In this document: positions 26,692 through 35,678 of the stretch, one piece after another
Numbering within the stretch: the stretch's first letter is position 1
Layout of the letters: each line of letters opens with the position of its first letter
Source: Burkholderia stagnalis
GTDB taxonomy: Bacteria; Pseudomonadota; Gammaproteobacteria; Burkholderiales; Burkholderiaceae
NCBI RefSeq assembly: GCF_902830275.1
Contig: NZ_CADESW010000011.1
Coordinates: forward strand, 1-64,000
Direction: 5' to 3'
DNA length: 64,000 bases
Translations under genes and position numbers: made by a program
Notes under the pieces: model-generated
What the model was told of the DNA's origin: nothing
Databases searched by the model: none
Seen by the model: only the letters and a program-made list of their open reading frames with translations

Positions 26692-27525
26692 GTGGAACGA
26701 CAGGATCCGGTATTCATCCAGGTGGGCGCGCTCGCGGACGGCTTCGCGCCCGATGCGAACATCCTCGCAACCGTCGACGCGCTCGACGGGCACACGCTCA
26801 CGCTCGACGACGCATCGGGCGCATCGCGCGTCTGCACGTTCGGGCAGCACACGCTGCAATGGCGCGACGCGGCGAGCGGCGCGAGCGGCCGCGAGCCGTG
26901 CCGCGTGACGCGGCTGCGCGACGGGCTGTTCTTCGTCGACTACGTCGATTCAGCGGCGCGCGCGACGTCGGTGAGCCTCGTGATCGATCTCGACGGCGGC
27001 GTGTGGACATCGGTCACGGGCACGCTGCCGACCGAAGCCGATACGCGTATCGATGCCTTCACGCGGGTCGCGCGCGGGCTGCCGCTCACCGGCGTCGACG
27101 TCGCGTTCCGTCACGGCACGCTCGGCGCGCACGCGCACCCCGCGCCGCTGCACGCGCCGACCCGCGAGCTGATCGGCAAGCGGACGATGTATCGCTACAG
27201 CCCGACCGAATGCTACGAGCACATCTACCTGAACGAGAACTTCTATGCGTGGCAGTGCCTGGAAGGCGTGGAGCGCGGGCTGGCCGACGTGGATCGCTGT
27301 CACACCTTCCGGATCGCGGAGGCGCTGTACCTGTTCGTGTGGCGCGAGAAGGTGGTGCCGACCCTCGGCGTGGTGCTGATCGACCTCGCGCAGTGCAAGA
27401 CGGACGGCAAGATCTTCGGCTACCAGGGCGGCGACTTCGGCTCGCTGTCGAACTTCCCGATCGGCGCGCATGCGCGCGTGCTGAACGACACCGTGCATCC
27501 GCTCGACGACGGAGCGGCGCGATGA
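26692..27525 (+). CDS. moaF: MoaF-like two-domain protein
   Basis: The 277-residue protein has MoaF features: FIQVGALADGFAPDANILAT at the start, RKRTMYRYSPTECYEHIYLN-like wording at about 165-185, and FRIAEALYLFVWREKVVPTL. MoaF folds as two lipocalin-like barrels. The name comes from Arthrobacter and Klebsiella moa operons, but its role in molybdenum cofactor synthesis is not settled. GTG 26692 was chosen because GGGAG lies seven bases before it. It overlaps the downstream SDR gene (ATGA) and diverges from the AraC regulator, as in a small-molecule catabolic unit. Confidence 0.82.
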   Translation: MERQDPVFIQVGALADGFAPDANILATVDALDGHTLTLDDASGASRVCTFGQHTLQWRDAASGASGREPCRVTRLRDGLFFVDYVDSAARATSVSLVIDLDGGVWTSVTGTLPTEADTRIDAFTRVARGLPLTGVDVAFRHGTLGAHAHPAPLHAPTRELIGKRTMYRYSPTECYEHIYLNENFYAWQCLEGVERGLADVDRCHTFRIAEALYLFVWREKVVPTLGVVLIDLAQCKTDGKIFGYQGGDFGSLSNFPIGAHARVLNDTVHPLDDGAAR

Positions 27526-28331
27526 GCGGCGTGCCCGGCAGCGGCCGGCTGAGCGCGGATTTCGCCGGGCGCGTCGTGCTCGTGACGGGCGCCGCGCAGG
27601 GCATCGGCGCGGCAATCGCGCGGCGCTTCGCGCAGGCCGGCGCGTTCGTGGCGCTGGCCGACCTGCAGGACGAGGCAGCACAGGCGCAGGCGGCGGCGAT
27701 CGTCGACGCGGGCGGGCAGGCGCGCGCCTATCACGTCGATGCCGCACACCGCGACGCGCTGCAGGCGCTCGTCGCGGCGGTCGAACAGGACGGCGGGCGG
27801 CTCGACGTCGTCGTCCACAACGCCGCGTATTTTCCGCTGACGCCGTTCGCGCGGATCGACGAGGCGTTGCTCGAGCGGACGCTGTCTGTGAACCTGTCCG
27901 CGCTGTTCTGGCTCGCGCAGGCGGCGCTGCCGGCGTTCGTGCGTGCGGGGGCGGGGCGGCTGCTCGTCACGTCGTCGGTCACGGGGCCGCGGGTCGCGTA
28001 TCCGGGGCTCGCGCACTACGCGGCATCGAAAGCTGGGGTGAACGGCTTCATCCGGGCGGCGGCGCTGGAGCTGGCGCGCAGCAACGTGACGGTCAATGGC
28101 GTCGAGCCCGGGATGATCCGCACGCCGGCGGCGGCGAATCTTGGCGATGCCGCGCTCGCCGCGCAGATCGCGCGGGACATTCCGCTCGCGCGGATGGGCG
28201 AGCCGGAGGACATCGCGAGCGCAATGCTGTTCCTCGCGTCGGCGGATGCGGCGTACATCACCGGGCAGACGATCGTCGTCGACGGCGGCGCGACCTTGCC
28301 GGAGAGCGGTGCGGTGCTGGGGGGCGCGTGA
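27522..28331 (+). CDS. SDR-family oxidoreductase (with MoaF)
   Basis: This is a 269-residue classical short-chain dehydrogenase. The NAD(P) motif TGAAQGIG is at about 22-29, the NAA motif (VVHNAAY) follows, and the catalytic Ser and YxxxK (YAASK) are present, ending with the usual GQTIVVDGGATL. An acidic residue after strand 2 (ADLQDE) suggests NAD preference. The start ATG overlaps the moaF stop, so the two are coupled. The substrate is unknown. Confidence 0.92.
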   Translation: MSGVPGSGRLSADFAGRVVLVTGAAQGIGAAIARRFAQAGAFVALADLQDEAAQAQAAAIVDAGGQARAYHVDAAHRDALQALVAAVEQDGGRLDVVVHNAAYFPLTPFARIDEALLERTLSVNLSALFWLAQAALPAFVRAGAGRLLVTSSVTGPRVAYPGLAHYAASKAGVNGFIRAAALELARSNVTVNGVEPGMIRTPAAANLGDAALAAQIARDIPLARMGEPEDIASAMLFLASADAAYITGQTIVVDGGATLPESGAVLGGA

Positions 28332-28345
28332 AGGCAGCGGCGCGG

Positions 28346-29023
28346 CTACAGCCAGCCGTTGCGGATGAACTCGACGATCGAATAGCGGCGGTTGTCGAGA
28401 TCGTGGCGCCGGACAGCCTCGACGATGCGCGACACGCCGTCCGCGTAGGGCGACGCGCCGTATACGCGGGATTCGAGCTGCAGGCTGCACGCGCCGTCCT
28501 CGATGAGGATACGGTGATACGCGTGGCGGCCGAGCTGGTCGTCGGGGATCCCGCATTCGCCGCGCTGCACGTCGGGGTCGCGCACGGAGCGGATGGCGTC
28601 CGGCTGCACGCCGAGCGACCGGGCAATGCCGACCGCGGTGCCGGGCACGGACGTCTTGCCCGCCTGATGCGACTCCGTCACGCTGATTCGGCAGTCGCGA
28701 AACAGCGGGCCGCTGGTTTCCAGCATGCTCATGAACTTGAGCATCAGGATGTTCGTGTTCGGGCAGAGCACGACCGGAAAGTCGTGCGACCCGGTTTCGA
28801 GGTCGGAGCCGGTGGACAGTTCGACGAGCGGCGACGCGGTGGCCTGGCAGAACGCGATGGCGGCCGGAAGCTCCCGGCCGGAACCGGCGTGCACGACGAT
28901 CGACCGGACATCGCTGCGCGCGCTGTCCGACCACGGCATCACGCGCCACGTTGCAGGGTCGAGCTGGTGCGAGCCGAGCAACTCAGTGGCCAGCTTGCCG
29001 GTTCCAACGATGAGTACTTGCAT
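28346..29023 (-). CDS. DapB-like (dihydrodipicolinate reductase family) protein
   Basis: The 225-residue protein starts with a Rossmann motif (QVLIVGTGKLATELLGS) and resembles the dihydrodipicolinate reductase family in overall plan: CPNTNILMLKFM after the cofactor domain and ESHQAGKTSVPGTAVGIAR, matching the conserved HHxxKxDxPSGTA catalytic loop in altered form (ESHQAGKTSVPGTA). The Lys of that loop is kept. It lacks the length of normal DapB (about 265) and is unlikely to be the lysine enzyme. The start is ATG 29023. It faces the moaF-SDR pair tail to tail and diverges from the next SDR gene. Confidence 0.78.
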   Translation of the reverse strand: MQVLIVGTGKLATELLGSHQLDPATWRVMPWSDSARSDVRSIVVHAGSGRELPAAIAFCQATASPLVELSTGSDLETGSHDFPVVLCPNTNILMLKFMSMLETSGPLFRDCRISVTESHQAGKTSVPGTAVGIARSLGVQPDAIRSVRDPDVQRGECGIPDDQLGRHAYHRILIEDGACSLQLESRVYGASPYADGVSRIVEAVRRHDLDNRRYSIVEFIRNGWL

Positions 29024-29273
29024 GGGATTGACGGGTTGAAGTTCGGGATTCGATACGGGGGCGGTGCGCGATGCGCGAGCAGCCGCACCGGCCTCGCGCA
29101 TTATGCCCGCCCGCTTGCGCGCCGGTTGTGCAGCCCGCAGCGCCGCGTGCGAAGCGCACGGCCTCGCCCCGGCGCGCACGGACGCCCGAGCGGCGCTACG
29201 CTGTCGAAGCGCCGGCCACGCCGCAGGTGCGGCGGCCGGCATCACCCGACCCTCGATCAAGGAGAACACATCA

Positions 29274-29972
29274 ATGAATGACGACATCAACGGAAAGGCC
29301 GTCGCGATCACCGGCGGATTCGGCCAGCTCGGCCTCGCGACGGCCGCATGGCTCGCCGGACGGGGCGCGCGCATCGCGCTGATCGGGCGGGGCGACCCGC
29401 CGCCCGTCGTGCCGGCCGGCGCGCTGTGCATCGGCGGCATCGACCTGGTGAACGCGCAGGCCGCCACCCAGGCGCTCGACGCCGCGCAGCGCGATTTCGG
29501 CCGGCTCGACGCGCTGCTCAACATCGCGGGCGCGTTCACGTGGGAAACCGTCGCGGACGGCGACGCGGCCACCTGGGACCGGATGTACGCGCTGAACGTG
29601 AAGACCGCACTGAACGCGTCGAAGGCGGCGCTGCCGCATCTGCTGCGCGGCCCGGCCGGCCGCATCGTCAACATCGGCGCGGGTGCGGCGCTCAAGGCCG
29701 GGGCCGGCATGGGCGCATATGCGGCCGCGAAGGCGGGCGTCGCGCGGCTCACCGAGGCGCTGGCGGCGGAATTGCTGGATACGGCCGTGACGGTCAACGC
29801 GATCGCGCCGAGCATCATCGATACGCCGCAGAACCGCGCGGACATGCCCGATGCGGATTTTTCGCGCTGGGTTCAGCCGCGCGAGATCGCGGCGACGATC
29901 GGGTTCCTGCTGTCGACGGATGCGCAGGCGATCCGCGGCGCGACGATTCCGGTGAGCGGGCGGGTCGCGTAG
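29274..29972 (+). CDS. SDR-family oxidoreductase
   Basis: This is a 232-residue short-chain dehydrogenase. The cofactor loop is TGGFGQLGLA, NIAGAF follows, and the catalytic Tyr and Lys are in GAYAAAKAGV. The C terminus ends RGATIPVSGRVA. GGAG lies eight bases before ATG 29274. An upstream in-frame extension is ignored because it lacks homology-like content. The neighbour divergently encoded is the DapB-like protein. The substrate is unknown. Confidence 0.9.
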   Translation: MNDDINGKAVAITGGFGQLGLATAAWLAGRGARIALIGRGDPPPVVPAGALCIGGIDLVNAQAATQALDAAQRDFGRLDALLNIAGAFTWETVADGDAATWDRMYALNVKTALNASKAALPHLLRGPAGRIVNIGAGAALKAGAGMGAYAAAKAGVARLTEALAAELLDTAVTVNAIAPSIIDTPQNRADMPDADFSRWVQPREIAATIGFLLSTDAQAIRGATIPVSGRVA

Positions 29973-30049
29973 GCGGGGGGGGCGGGCCCGTCGACGCGCC
30001 GCCCGCGCGTAAAATACCGGACCGCATTGCGCGAGCAACCCCTGACACA

Positions 30050-30751
30050 ATGAATCAGCCGAATATCCTGGTGGTCGAAGACGAACTGGCGATCGCCGAC
30101 ACGATCGTCTACGCGCTGGGCACGGACGGCATGCAGACCGTGCACTGCACGCTCGGGCAGGCCGCGCTCGAGCAATTGCGCGAAGGGCGCTTCGATCTCG
30201 TCGTGCTCGACGTCGGTCTGCCCGACATCAACGGCTTCGAGGTGTGCCGGACGCTGCGCACGTTCACGGAGGTGCCGGTGATCTTCCTCACCGCACGGCA
30301 CGACGAGATCGACCGGATCGTCGGGCTGGAAATCGGCGCGGACGACTACGTGGTCAAGCCGTTTTCGCCGCGCGAGCTGGCCGCGCGGGTGCGGGTGATC
30401 CTGCGCCGGCTGAACCGGCCGGCGCTTGCTCCGCGCGAACCGGCAGGCGCACCGTCGAACATCGCAGCGGGCTTCGAACTGGACACCGCCGGCGCGCGCG
30501 TTGCATGGCTCGGCCACGCACTGAACCTGACGCGCTACGAATTCGGCCTGCTGGCGCTGCTCGTGCAGCATCCGGGGCGGATCTACTCGCGCGAGCAGCT
30601 GATGGATCTCGTCTGGCGTGACACGATCGACACGACCGACCGCACGGTCGACACCCACATCAAGACGCTGCGCGCGAAGCTGCGCGCGATCGACCCCGCG
30701 CGCGACCCGATCCGCACCCATCGCGGGATGGGTTATTCGCTGCAACCGTGA
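30050..30751 (+). CDS. creB: Two-component response regulator CreB
   Basis: This is a 233-residue OmpR/PhoB-class regulator. The receiver has the phospho-acceptor Asp54 in LVVLDVGLPD and the conserved Lys in VVKPFSPRE. The winged HTH covers about 135-232 (LTRYEFGLLALLVQHPGRIY, TVDTHIKTLRAKLR). Followed directly by the kinase gene creC and then creD, the order known from E. coli and Aeromonas/Pseudomonas, where the system responds to carbon source or beta-lactam stress and activates creD through TTCAC boxes. Such boxes are present upstream of creD here. Confidence 0.93.
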   Translation: MNQPNILVVEDELAIADTIVYALGTDGMQTVHCTLGQAALEQLREGRFDLVVLDVGLPDINGFEVCRTLRTFTEVPVIFLTARHDEIDRIVGLEIGADDYVVKPFSPRELAARVRVILRRLNRPALAPREPAGAPSNIAAGFELDTAGARVAWLGHALNLTRYEFGLLALLVQHPGRIYSREQLMDLVWRDTIDTTDRTVDTHIKTLRAKLRAIDPARDPIRTHRGMGYSLQP

Positions 30752-30767
30752 CGACGGCCTGTTCCTC

Positions 30768-32219
30768 ATGCATATCGGACTGCGCATCTTCTTCGGCTTT
30801 TTCCTGATCGTCGGCCTCGCGGCGCTGATCACGCTGCGGGTGTTCGTGCAGGAAGTCAAACCCGGCGTGCGCGAAGCGATGGAGGACACGCTGGTCGACA
30901 CCGCGCAGGTGCTCGCCGCGCTCGCCGCCGACGACATGGCCAGCGGACACATCGGCGACGGCGCGTTCGCCCGGCAGCTCGCAAAGCTGCACGCGAGCCC
31001 GGTGGGCGCGGAAGTGTGGGGCATGCGCAAGGACACGATCAGCTACCGCATCTACGTCACCGATGCACGCGGGATCGTGCGCTACGACTCCGCCGGCGGC
31101 GCGGTCGGCCAGGACTATTCGCGCTGGAACGACGTGTACCGCACGCTGCGCGGCCAGTACGGCGCGCGCAGCACCCGCTCCGACCCGGACGACGACAGCA
31201 GCACGGTGATGCATGTCGCCGCACCGATCCGCAAGGGCGGCGAGATCATCGGCGTGCTGACCATCGCGAAGCCGAACCAGGCCGTCGCGCCGTTCATCGC
31301 GCGCAGCCAGCGCAAGATCCTGCTGTACGGCGCGCTGCTGATGGGCGGCGCGATCCTGATCGGCGTCGCGTGCACGGGCTGGCTGGTGGTCGGCCTGCGC
31401 CGGCTGCAGCGCTATGCGCGCACGATCGCGGCGGGCGAACGCGCGGTGATGCCGCTGCAGGGCGCCAACGAGCTCGCGGAGCTGGGCCGCGCGGTGGAAA
31501 CCATGCACCAGCGCCTCGAGGACAGGCAGTACGTCGAGAACTACATCCACACGCTCACCCACGAGATGAAGAGCCCGCTCGCGGCGATCAGCGGCGCGGC
31601 CGAGCTGTTGCAGGAGGAGATGCCGGTGGCGAACCGCCGGCGCTTCGCGGACAACATCCGCCGCCAGGCGGGCCGCCTCGAGCAGATGATCCGCAAGCTG
31701 CTGGCGCTCGCGGAGGTGGAGCAGAAGCAGCGCCTGTCGGTGCGCGAACCGGTCGCACTGGGGCCCTTGCTCGCGCAACTGCTCGACGATGCGGAGCCGC
31801 GTGCGCGCAAGCGCGGCGTGACGCTGCGGCTGGACACGCCGGCCGATGCGCAAGCCGGCCACGTGGAAGGCGATCCGTTCCTGCTGCGCCAGGCGCTCGG
31901 CAACCTGCTGGACAACGCGCTGGATTTCGCGCCGCCCGGCAGCGCGGTCACGGTCGCCGCGCAGCGGCAGGCGGCGGGCAGGGCGCCTGTCGCGGTCATC
32001 CGCGTCACCGACGACGGGCCCGGCATCCCCGGCTACGCCATGGCGCGCGTGTTCGATCGCTTCTATTCGCTGCCGCGGCCCGACGGCCAGGATCGCAGCA
32101 CGGGCCTCGGCCTGTGCTTCGTCCGCGAAGTCGCGATGCTGCACCACGGCAGCATCGCGCTGGACAATCGCCCCGAAGGCGGCGCCTGCGCGACGCTGAC
32201 GCTGCCTTCGGCGGGTTGA
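30768..32219 (+). CDS. creC: Sensor histidine kinase CreC
   Basis: The 483-residue inner-membrane kinase begins with a membrane helix (IFFGFFLIVGLAALITLRVF), has a periplasmic sensing part (about 30-185), a second helix (LLMGGAILIGVACTGWLVVG), then HAMP. The dimerisation/phospho-acceptor region has His265 in HTLTHEMKSPL. The ATP domain has NLLDNALDFAPPG (N box) and DDGPGIP (G1) and GLGLCFVREV. It lies 16 bases downstream of creB and is cotranscribed. ATG 30768 puts the first helix at the N terminus. Confidence 0.93.
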   Translation: MHIGLRIFFGFFLIVGLAALITLRVFVQEVKPGVREAMEDTLVDTAQVLAALAADDMASGHIGDGAFARQLAKLHASPVGAEVWGMRKDTISYRIYVTDARGIVRYDSAGGAVGQDYSRWNDVYRTLRGQYGARSTRSDPDDDSSTVMHVAAPIRKGGEIIGVLTIAKPNQAVAPFIARSQRKILLYGALLMGGAILIGVACTGWLVVGLRRLQRYARTIAAGERAVMPLQGANELAELGRAVETMHQRLEDRQYVENYIHTLTHEMKSPLAAISGAAELLQEEMPVANRRRFADNIRRQAGRLEQMIRKLLALAEVEQKQRLSVREPVALGPLLAQLLDDAEPRARKRGVTLRLDTPADAQAGHVEGDPFLLRQALGNLLDNALDFAPPGSAVTVAAQRQAAGRAPVAVIRVTDDGPGIPGYAMARVFDRFYSLPRPDGQDRSTGLGLCFVREVAMLHHGSIALDNRPEGGACATLTLPSAG

Positions 32220-32227
32220 GCGGGCGC

Positions 32228-32276
32228 TTCACGTTCGCCACACATTCGCTTCACGTCCGCTTCCGCGGCGCTTCAC
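32228..32276 (+). promoter_or_regulatory. Phased TTCAC boxes (CreB-binding tags) before creD
   Basis: Three exact TTCAC pentamers start at 32228, 32250 and 32272, each 22 bases apart. Partial copies lie midway (CACAC at 32239, TTCCG at 32261). The established Cre tag is TTCAC-N6-TTCAC (11-base period). The array lies 49-97 bases upstream of creD in the creC-creD gap. Confidence 0.65.
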
Positions 32277-32324
32277 GCGGCGGGCTCATGCTGACCGGAT
32301 TCCTCCACTCCGGTCTCCGATCGC

Positions 32325-33716
32325 ATGAATCGCATCCTGATGTTCAAGTCCCTGATCACTGCGGCCCTCGTGCTGCTGATCCTGATCCCGCTGCACCTGG
32401 TCGAGAGCATCGTGCGGGAACGCACGCTGTATCGCGATGACGCATTGAAAAGCATCTGGTCCAGCTACGCGGGGCCGCAGACCGTGACGGGGCCGATCCT
32501 CGTCGTGCCGTACACGGAAGTCACCCGCGTGCGCGAAGACACCGCAGCGGGCCAGCCCGAGAAAACCCGCCTCCAGAGCGAAGCGAAACGCCTGCTCGTG
32601 TTTCCGAAGACGCTGGGCGTGAAGGGCAGCCTCGCGACCGACGTCCGCTATCGCGGCATCCACAAGGCGCTCGTGTACGACCTGCAAAGCCGCTGGGAAG
32701 GCACGCTCGCGCTGCCGGACCTGAAGCAGCTGCCGCAATCGGCCGGGCACGTGAGCTTCGCGATCGGCACGGCGTATGTCGCGTTCGGCATCAGCGACGT
32801 GCGCGGGCTGATGACGCAGCCGGTGCTGGCGTTCGGCGGCAAGCGGCTGGCGGTCGAGCAGGGCGCGCGGCTGCCAAGCCTGCGCCAGGGCGTGCACGCC
32901 GACGTCGATCTTGCCGCGTTCGCGGCCGCCGCCGGCGGCAACCCGGTGCCGTTCAGCATCGACCTGCCGCTGCTGGGCGCGCAGTCGGTCGCGTTCGCGC
33001 CGGTGGCCGACCAGAACGATTTCTCGCTGAAATCGGCGTGGCCGCACCCGAGTTTCGACGGCGCGTTCCTGCCGCGCACCCGCACGGTCGACGCCGGCGG
33101 CTTCGCCAGCGCGTGGAGCCTGACATCGTTCAACACCAAGGTGCGCGAGCAGATCGCGTCGGGCAGCGGCGACGACGCGTTCGAATCGGCGTCGGTGTCG
33201 CTGATCGAGCCGGTCAACGTCTATCTCGAAGCCGAGCGCGCGACGAAATACGGCGCGCTGTTCGTGATGCTGACCTTCGCGAGCTTCTTCATGTTCGAGC
33301 TCGTGAAGCGGCTGCGCATCCACCCGATCCAGTATCTGCTGGTGGGGCTGTCGCTCGCGCTGTTCTTCCTGCTGCTGCTGAGCCTGTCCGAGCACATCGC
33401 GTTCGGGTATGCGTATCTCGCGGCCAGTGGCGCGTGCATCGGGCTGCTCGGCTTCTACGTGTCGTTCGTGCTGCACAGCGCGCGGCGCGGGGCGACCTTC
33501 GCGGGCCTGCTGGCGATGCTGTACGCGGCGCTCTACGGCCTGCTGCTGTCCGAGGACAACGCGCTGATGCTCGGCTCGCTGCTGCTGTTCGCGATACTCG
33601 CCACCATCATGCTGCTGACCCGGCACGTCGACTGGTATTCGGTGGGCGCGGCGTGGCAGCCGCTGCTCGACAAGCCAGCCGCCGACGGCGCGAAGCCGGA
33701 TGCCCCGGCGTCGTGA
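32325..33716 (+). CDS. creD: Inner-membrane protein CreD (Cet)
   Basis: This is a 463-residue CreD-family membrane protein. One helix is at the N terminus (LITAALVLLILIPLHLVESI), then a large periplasmic domain (about 35-300, with GPQTVTGPILVVPY and FPKTLGVKGSL typical of the family), then a bundle of five or six helices (LFVMLTFASFFMFELVKRLR, PIQYLLVGLSLALFFLLLL and following). CreD is a target of CreB and affects colicin/beta-lactam tolerance; its molecular role is unknown. It is preceded by the TTCAC array. ATG 32325. Confidence 0.93.
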   Translation: MNRILMFKSLITAALVLLILIPLHLVESIVRERTLYRDDALKSIWSSYAGPQTVTGPILVVPYTEVTRVREDTAAGQPEKTRLQSEAKRLLVFPKTLGVKGSLATDVRYRGIHKALVYDLQSRWEGTLALPDLKQLPQSAGHVSFAIGTAYVAFGISDVRGLMTQPVLAFGGKRLAVEQGARLPSLRQGVHADVDLAAFAAAAGGNPVPFSIDLPLLGAQSVAFAPVADQNDFSLKSAWPHPSFDGAFLPRTRTVDAGGFASAWSLTSFNTKVREQIASGSGDDAFESASVSLIEPVNVYLEAERATKYGALFVMLTFASFFMFELVKRLRIHPIQYLLVGLSLALFFLLLLSLSEHIAFGYAYLAASGACIGLLGFYVSFVLHSARRGATFAGLLAMLYAALYGLLLSEDNALMLGSLLLFAILATIMLLTRHVDWYSVGAAWQPLLDKPAADGAKPDAPAS

Positions 33717-33826
33717 GCCTGCGCGTGCGCGTCATCGCCCCGAAGACGCTCGAGGTGACCCCGGTGTAACGCGGCGGCAGGCGGGATCGGCCTATACTGG
33801 GCGCTTCACCCCGACCGAATCCCGCC

Positions 33827-34042
33827 GTGTCCCGCAAGCCCGCTTCCGATCCGTCGCCCGACGATCCCCGTCCGACCCCGCCGCAGCAACCGGAACTCGA
33901 GGATTGCTGCAACAGTGGATGCTCGCCTTGTGTGTTCGACCTGTACGACGAGGCGCTGGCCCGCTATCGCGAAGCGCTCGTCGCATGGGAAGCGCGCCAG
34001 GCGGAACGCATGGAACCCGCGAAACGCACTGCGCGCCACTGA
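33827..34042 (+). CDS. Small oxidoreductase-like (Cys-rich N-terminal domain) protein
   Basis: The 71-residue protein, starting at GTG 33827, has a Pro-rich lead (SPDDPRPTPPQQPELEDC) and then CCNSGCSPCVFDLYDEALAR, the oxidoreductase-like domain found at the N terminus of some eukaryotic proteins and in short bacterial ones. The four cysteines (CC-x3-C-x2-C) suggest metal or Fe-S binding. No redox activity has been shown for the family. It stands alone between creD and the MFS gene. Confidence 0.8.
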   Translation: MSRKPASDPSPDDPRPTPPQQPELEDCCNSGCSPCVFDLYDEALARYREALVAWEARQAERMEPAKRTARH

Positions 34043-34057
34043 ACGGCGGCGCGCGCG

Positions 34058-35518
34058 TCACGCCCCCGGATGCAGGCGCCGGTGCAACGGCCCGAGCGCC
34101 ATCGACAGCAGCACGCACATCGCCAGTATCGCCACCATCGCGAACATCGACGCGCGGAACGCGTGCACGTAGTCGAGCGCGCCGGGATGCGCGCCGAGCC
34201 GCGCGAAGAACACGCCGCCGAGCGTTGCCGCGCCCACCGCCGCGCCGATCTGCAGCGTCGCGGTGACCATGCCGGACGCGACGCCGGCGCGCTCCGGCGC
34301 CACTTCGGCAAGCACGATCCGCACGATGGACGGCAGCACGAGCCCCTGTCCCACGCCCATCGCCGCGAGGCCGAGATAGAACCCGGGCCCGGGCGCGCGG
34401 GTGCCGGCGAGCGCGACCGCGGCGGCGAGGCCGGTAGTCAGCAGCGCGAAGCCGAGCGTCAGCACGCGATAGCCGCCGAGCTGGCCGACGAGGCGCGGCA
34501 TCAGCAGCGGGCTTGACAGGAAGCCGAGTCCGAACGGCAGGATCGCGAGCCCGCACGCGAGCGGCGACCATTGCAGGCAGCCTTGCAGATAGATCCCGTA
34601 GCTCAGGAAGAACGCGCTCAGCATGTAGAACAGGAACGCCAGCGCGAGCCCGAGCGCGACGATCGGATTGCGGAACAGGCGCACGTCCAGCAGCGGATCG
34701 TGCCCGGCGGCGAGCCGGCGGCCCTCGACCGTCAGCAGCACGCCGAGCATCGGCAGCGCGCCGATCAGGCAGGCCGTCATCCACAGCGGCCAGCCTTCCT
34801 CGTGCCCGCGCGTAAGCGGATAGACCAGCATCAGCAGGAACAGCGACAGCAGGATCGTGCCGGGCAGGTCGATGCGCTGGCCGCGCGGCGGCCGGCTTTC
34901 CGGGATGAAGCGCCAGCTGCCGAGCAGCGCCAGCACGCCGATCGGCAGGTTGACGAGGAAGATCGCGCGCCAGCCGAGCCCGAACGGATGCAGGCTGATC
35001 AGCGCACCGCCGCCGAGCTGGCCGATCACGGCCGCGAGGCCGAACACGAAACCGTAGAGCCCCATCACCCGCACTTGCTCGTGCGGCGTGAACACGCTGC
35101 GGATCGTGGCGAGCACCTGCGGCGCGAGGGTCGCGGCGAACAGGCCCTGCAGCACGCGCCCGCCGACGAGCACCGAGCCGCTGCCGGCGAGGCCGCACAG
35201 CGTCGATGCGGCCACGAAGCCCGCCATCCCGATCATGAAGATGCGCTTGCGGCCGTACAGGTCGCCGAGGCGCCCGCCGGTGATCTGGGTCACGGCGCTC
35301 GCGCACGCATACGCCGAGATCACGAGCTGGAGCTCGGTGGGATGCGCGCCGATGCCGTCGCGGATCGCCGGCAGCGCGAGGTTCACGATGAAATAGTCGA
35401 GCGGCGGCAGGATCGCGCCGACCAGCAGGACCACGAGCGCCCAGCCGTGATGGCTGCGCGCGGTGGCGTCGGTCGCGTCCGCCGCCGTGGCGGGTGAGGT
35501 GAGCATGGGGTTCGTCAT
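34058..35518 (-). CDS. DHA2-family MFS drug exporter
   Basis: The 486-residue inner-membrane exporter has about 14 helices. LPPLDYFIVNLALPAIRD in helix 1 is motif D1, GGRLGDLYGRKRIFM is motif A, and RVLQGLFAATLAP is motif B. The start ATG 35518 (MTNPM) is preferred to frames further upstream, which read as GC-rich noise. It diverges from the LysR gene at 35679 and the intergenic region holds a perfect LysR-type operator, so the LysR protein probably controls it. Confidence 0.92.
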   Translation of the reverse strand: MTNPMLTSPATAADATDATARSHHGWALVVLLVGAILPPLDYFIVNLALPAIRDGIGAHPTELQLVISAYACASAVTQITGGRLGDLYGRKRIFMIGMAGFVAASTLCGLAGSGSVLVGGRVLQGLFAATLAPQVLATIRSVFTPHEQVRVMGLYGFVFGLAAVIGQLGGGALISLHPFGLGWRAIFLVNLPIGVLALLGSWRFIPESRPPRGQRIDLPGTILLSLFLLMLVYPLTRGHEEGWPLWMTACLIGALPMLGVLLTVEGRRLAAGHDPLLDVRLFRNPIVALGLALAFLFYMLSAFFLSYGIYLQGCLQWSPLACGLAILPFGLGFLSSPLLMPRLVGQLGGYRVLTLGFALLTTGLAAAVALAGTRAPGPGFYLGLAAMGVGQGLVLPSIVRIVLAEVAPERAGVASGMVTATLQIGAAVGAATLGGVFFARLGAHPGALDYVHAFRASMFAMVAILAMCVLLSMALGPLHRRLHPGA

Positions 35519-35645
35519 GAGCGTGTGTCCGATCGAGGCATGCCGTTGCGGCCGCGCCGGACAACGGGTCCGCACGCGCCCGGGCAGGCGAGCCGCCATT
35601 CTGGCGTCGCGCCTATGATTCGGAAAAGCGGGAAAGAGTGGTAGC

Positions 35646-35668
35646 ATCCATCGGGTTATTCGATGGAT
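35646..35668. promoter_or_regulatory. LysR-type operator between divergent LysR and MFS genes
   Basis: ATCCATCG and CGATGGAT are exact inverted repeats seven bases apart, containing ATC-N9-GAT, a common LysR binding pattern. It lies 11 bases before the LysR start and 128 before the MFS start. Confidence 0.55.
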
Positions 35669-35678
35669 AGGCGGGGAC

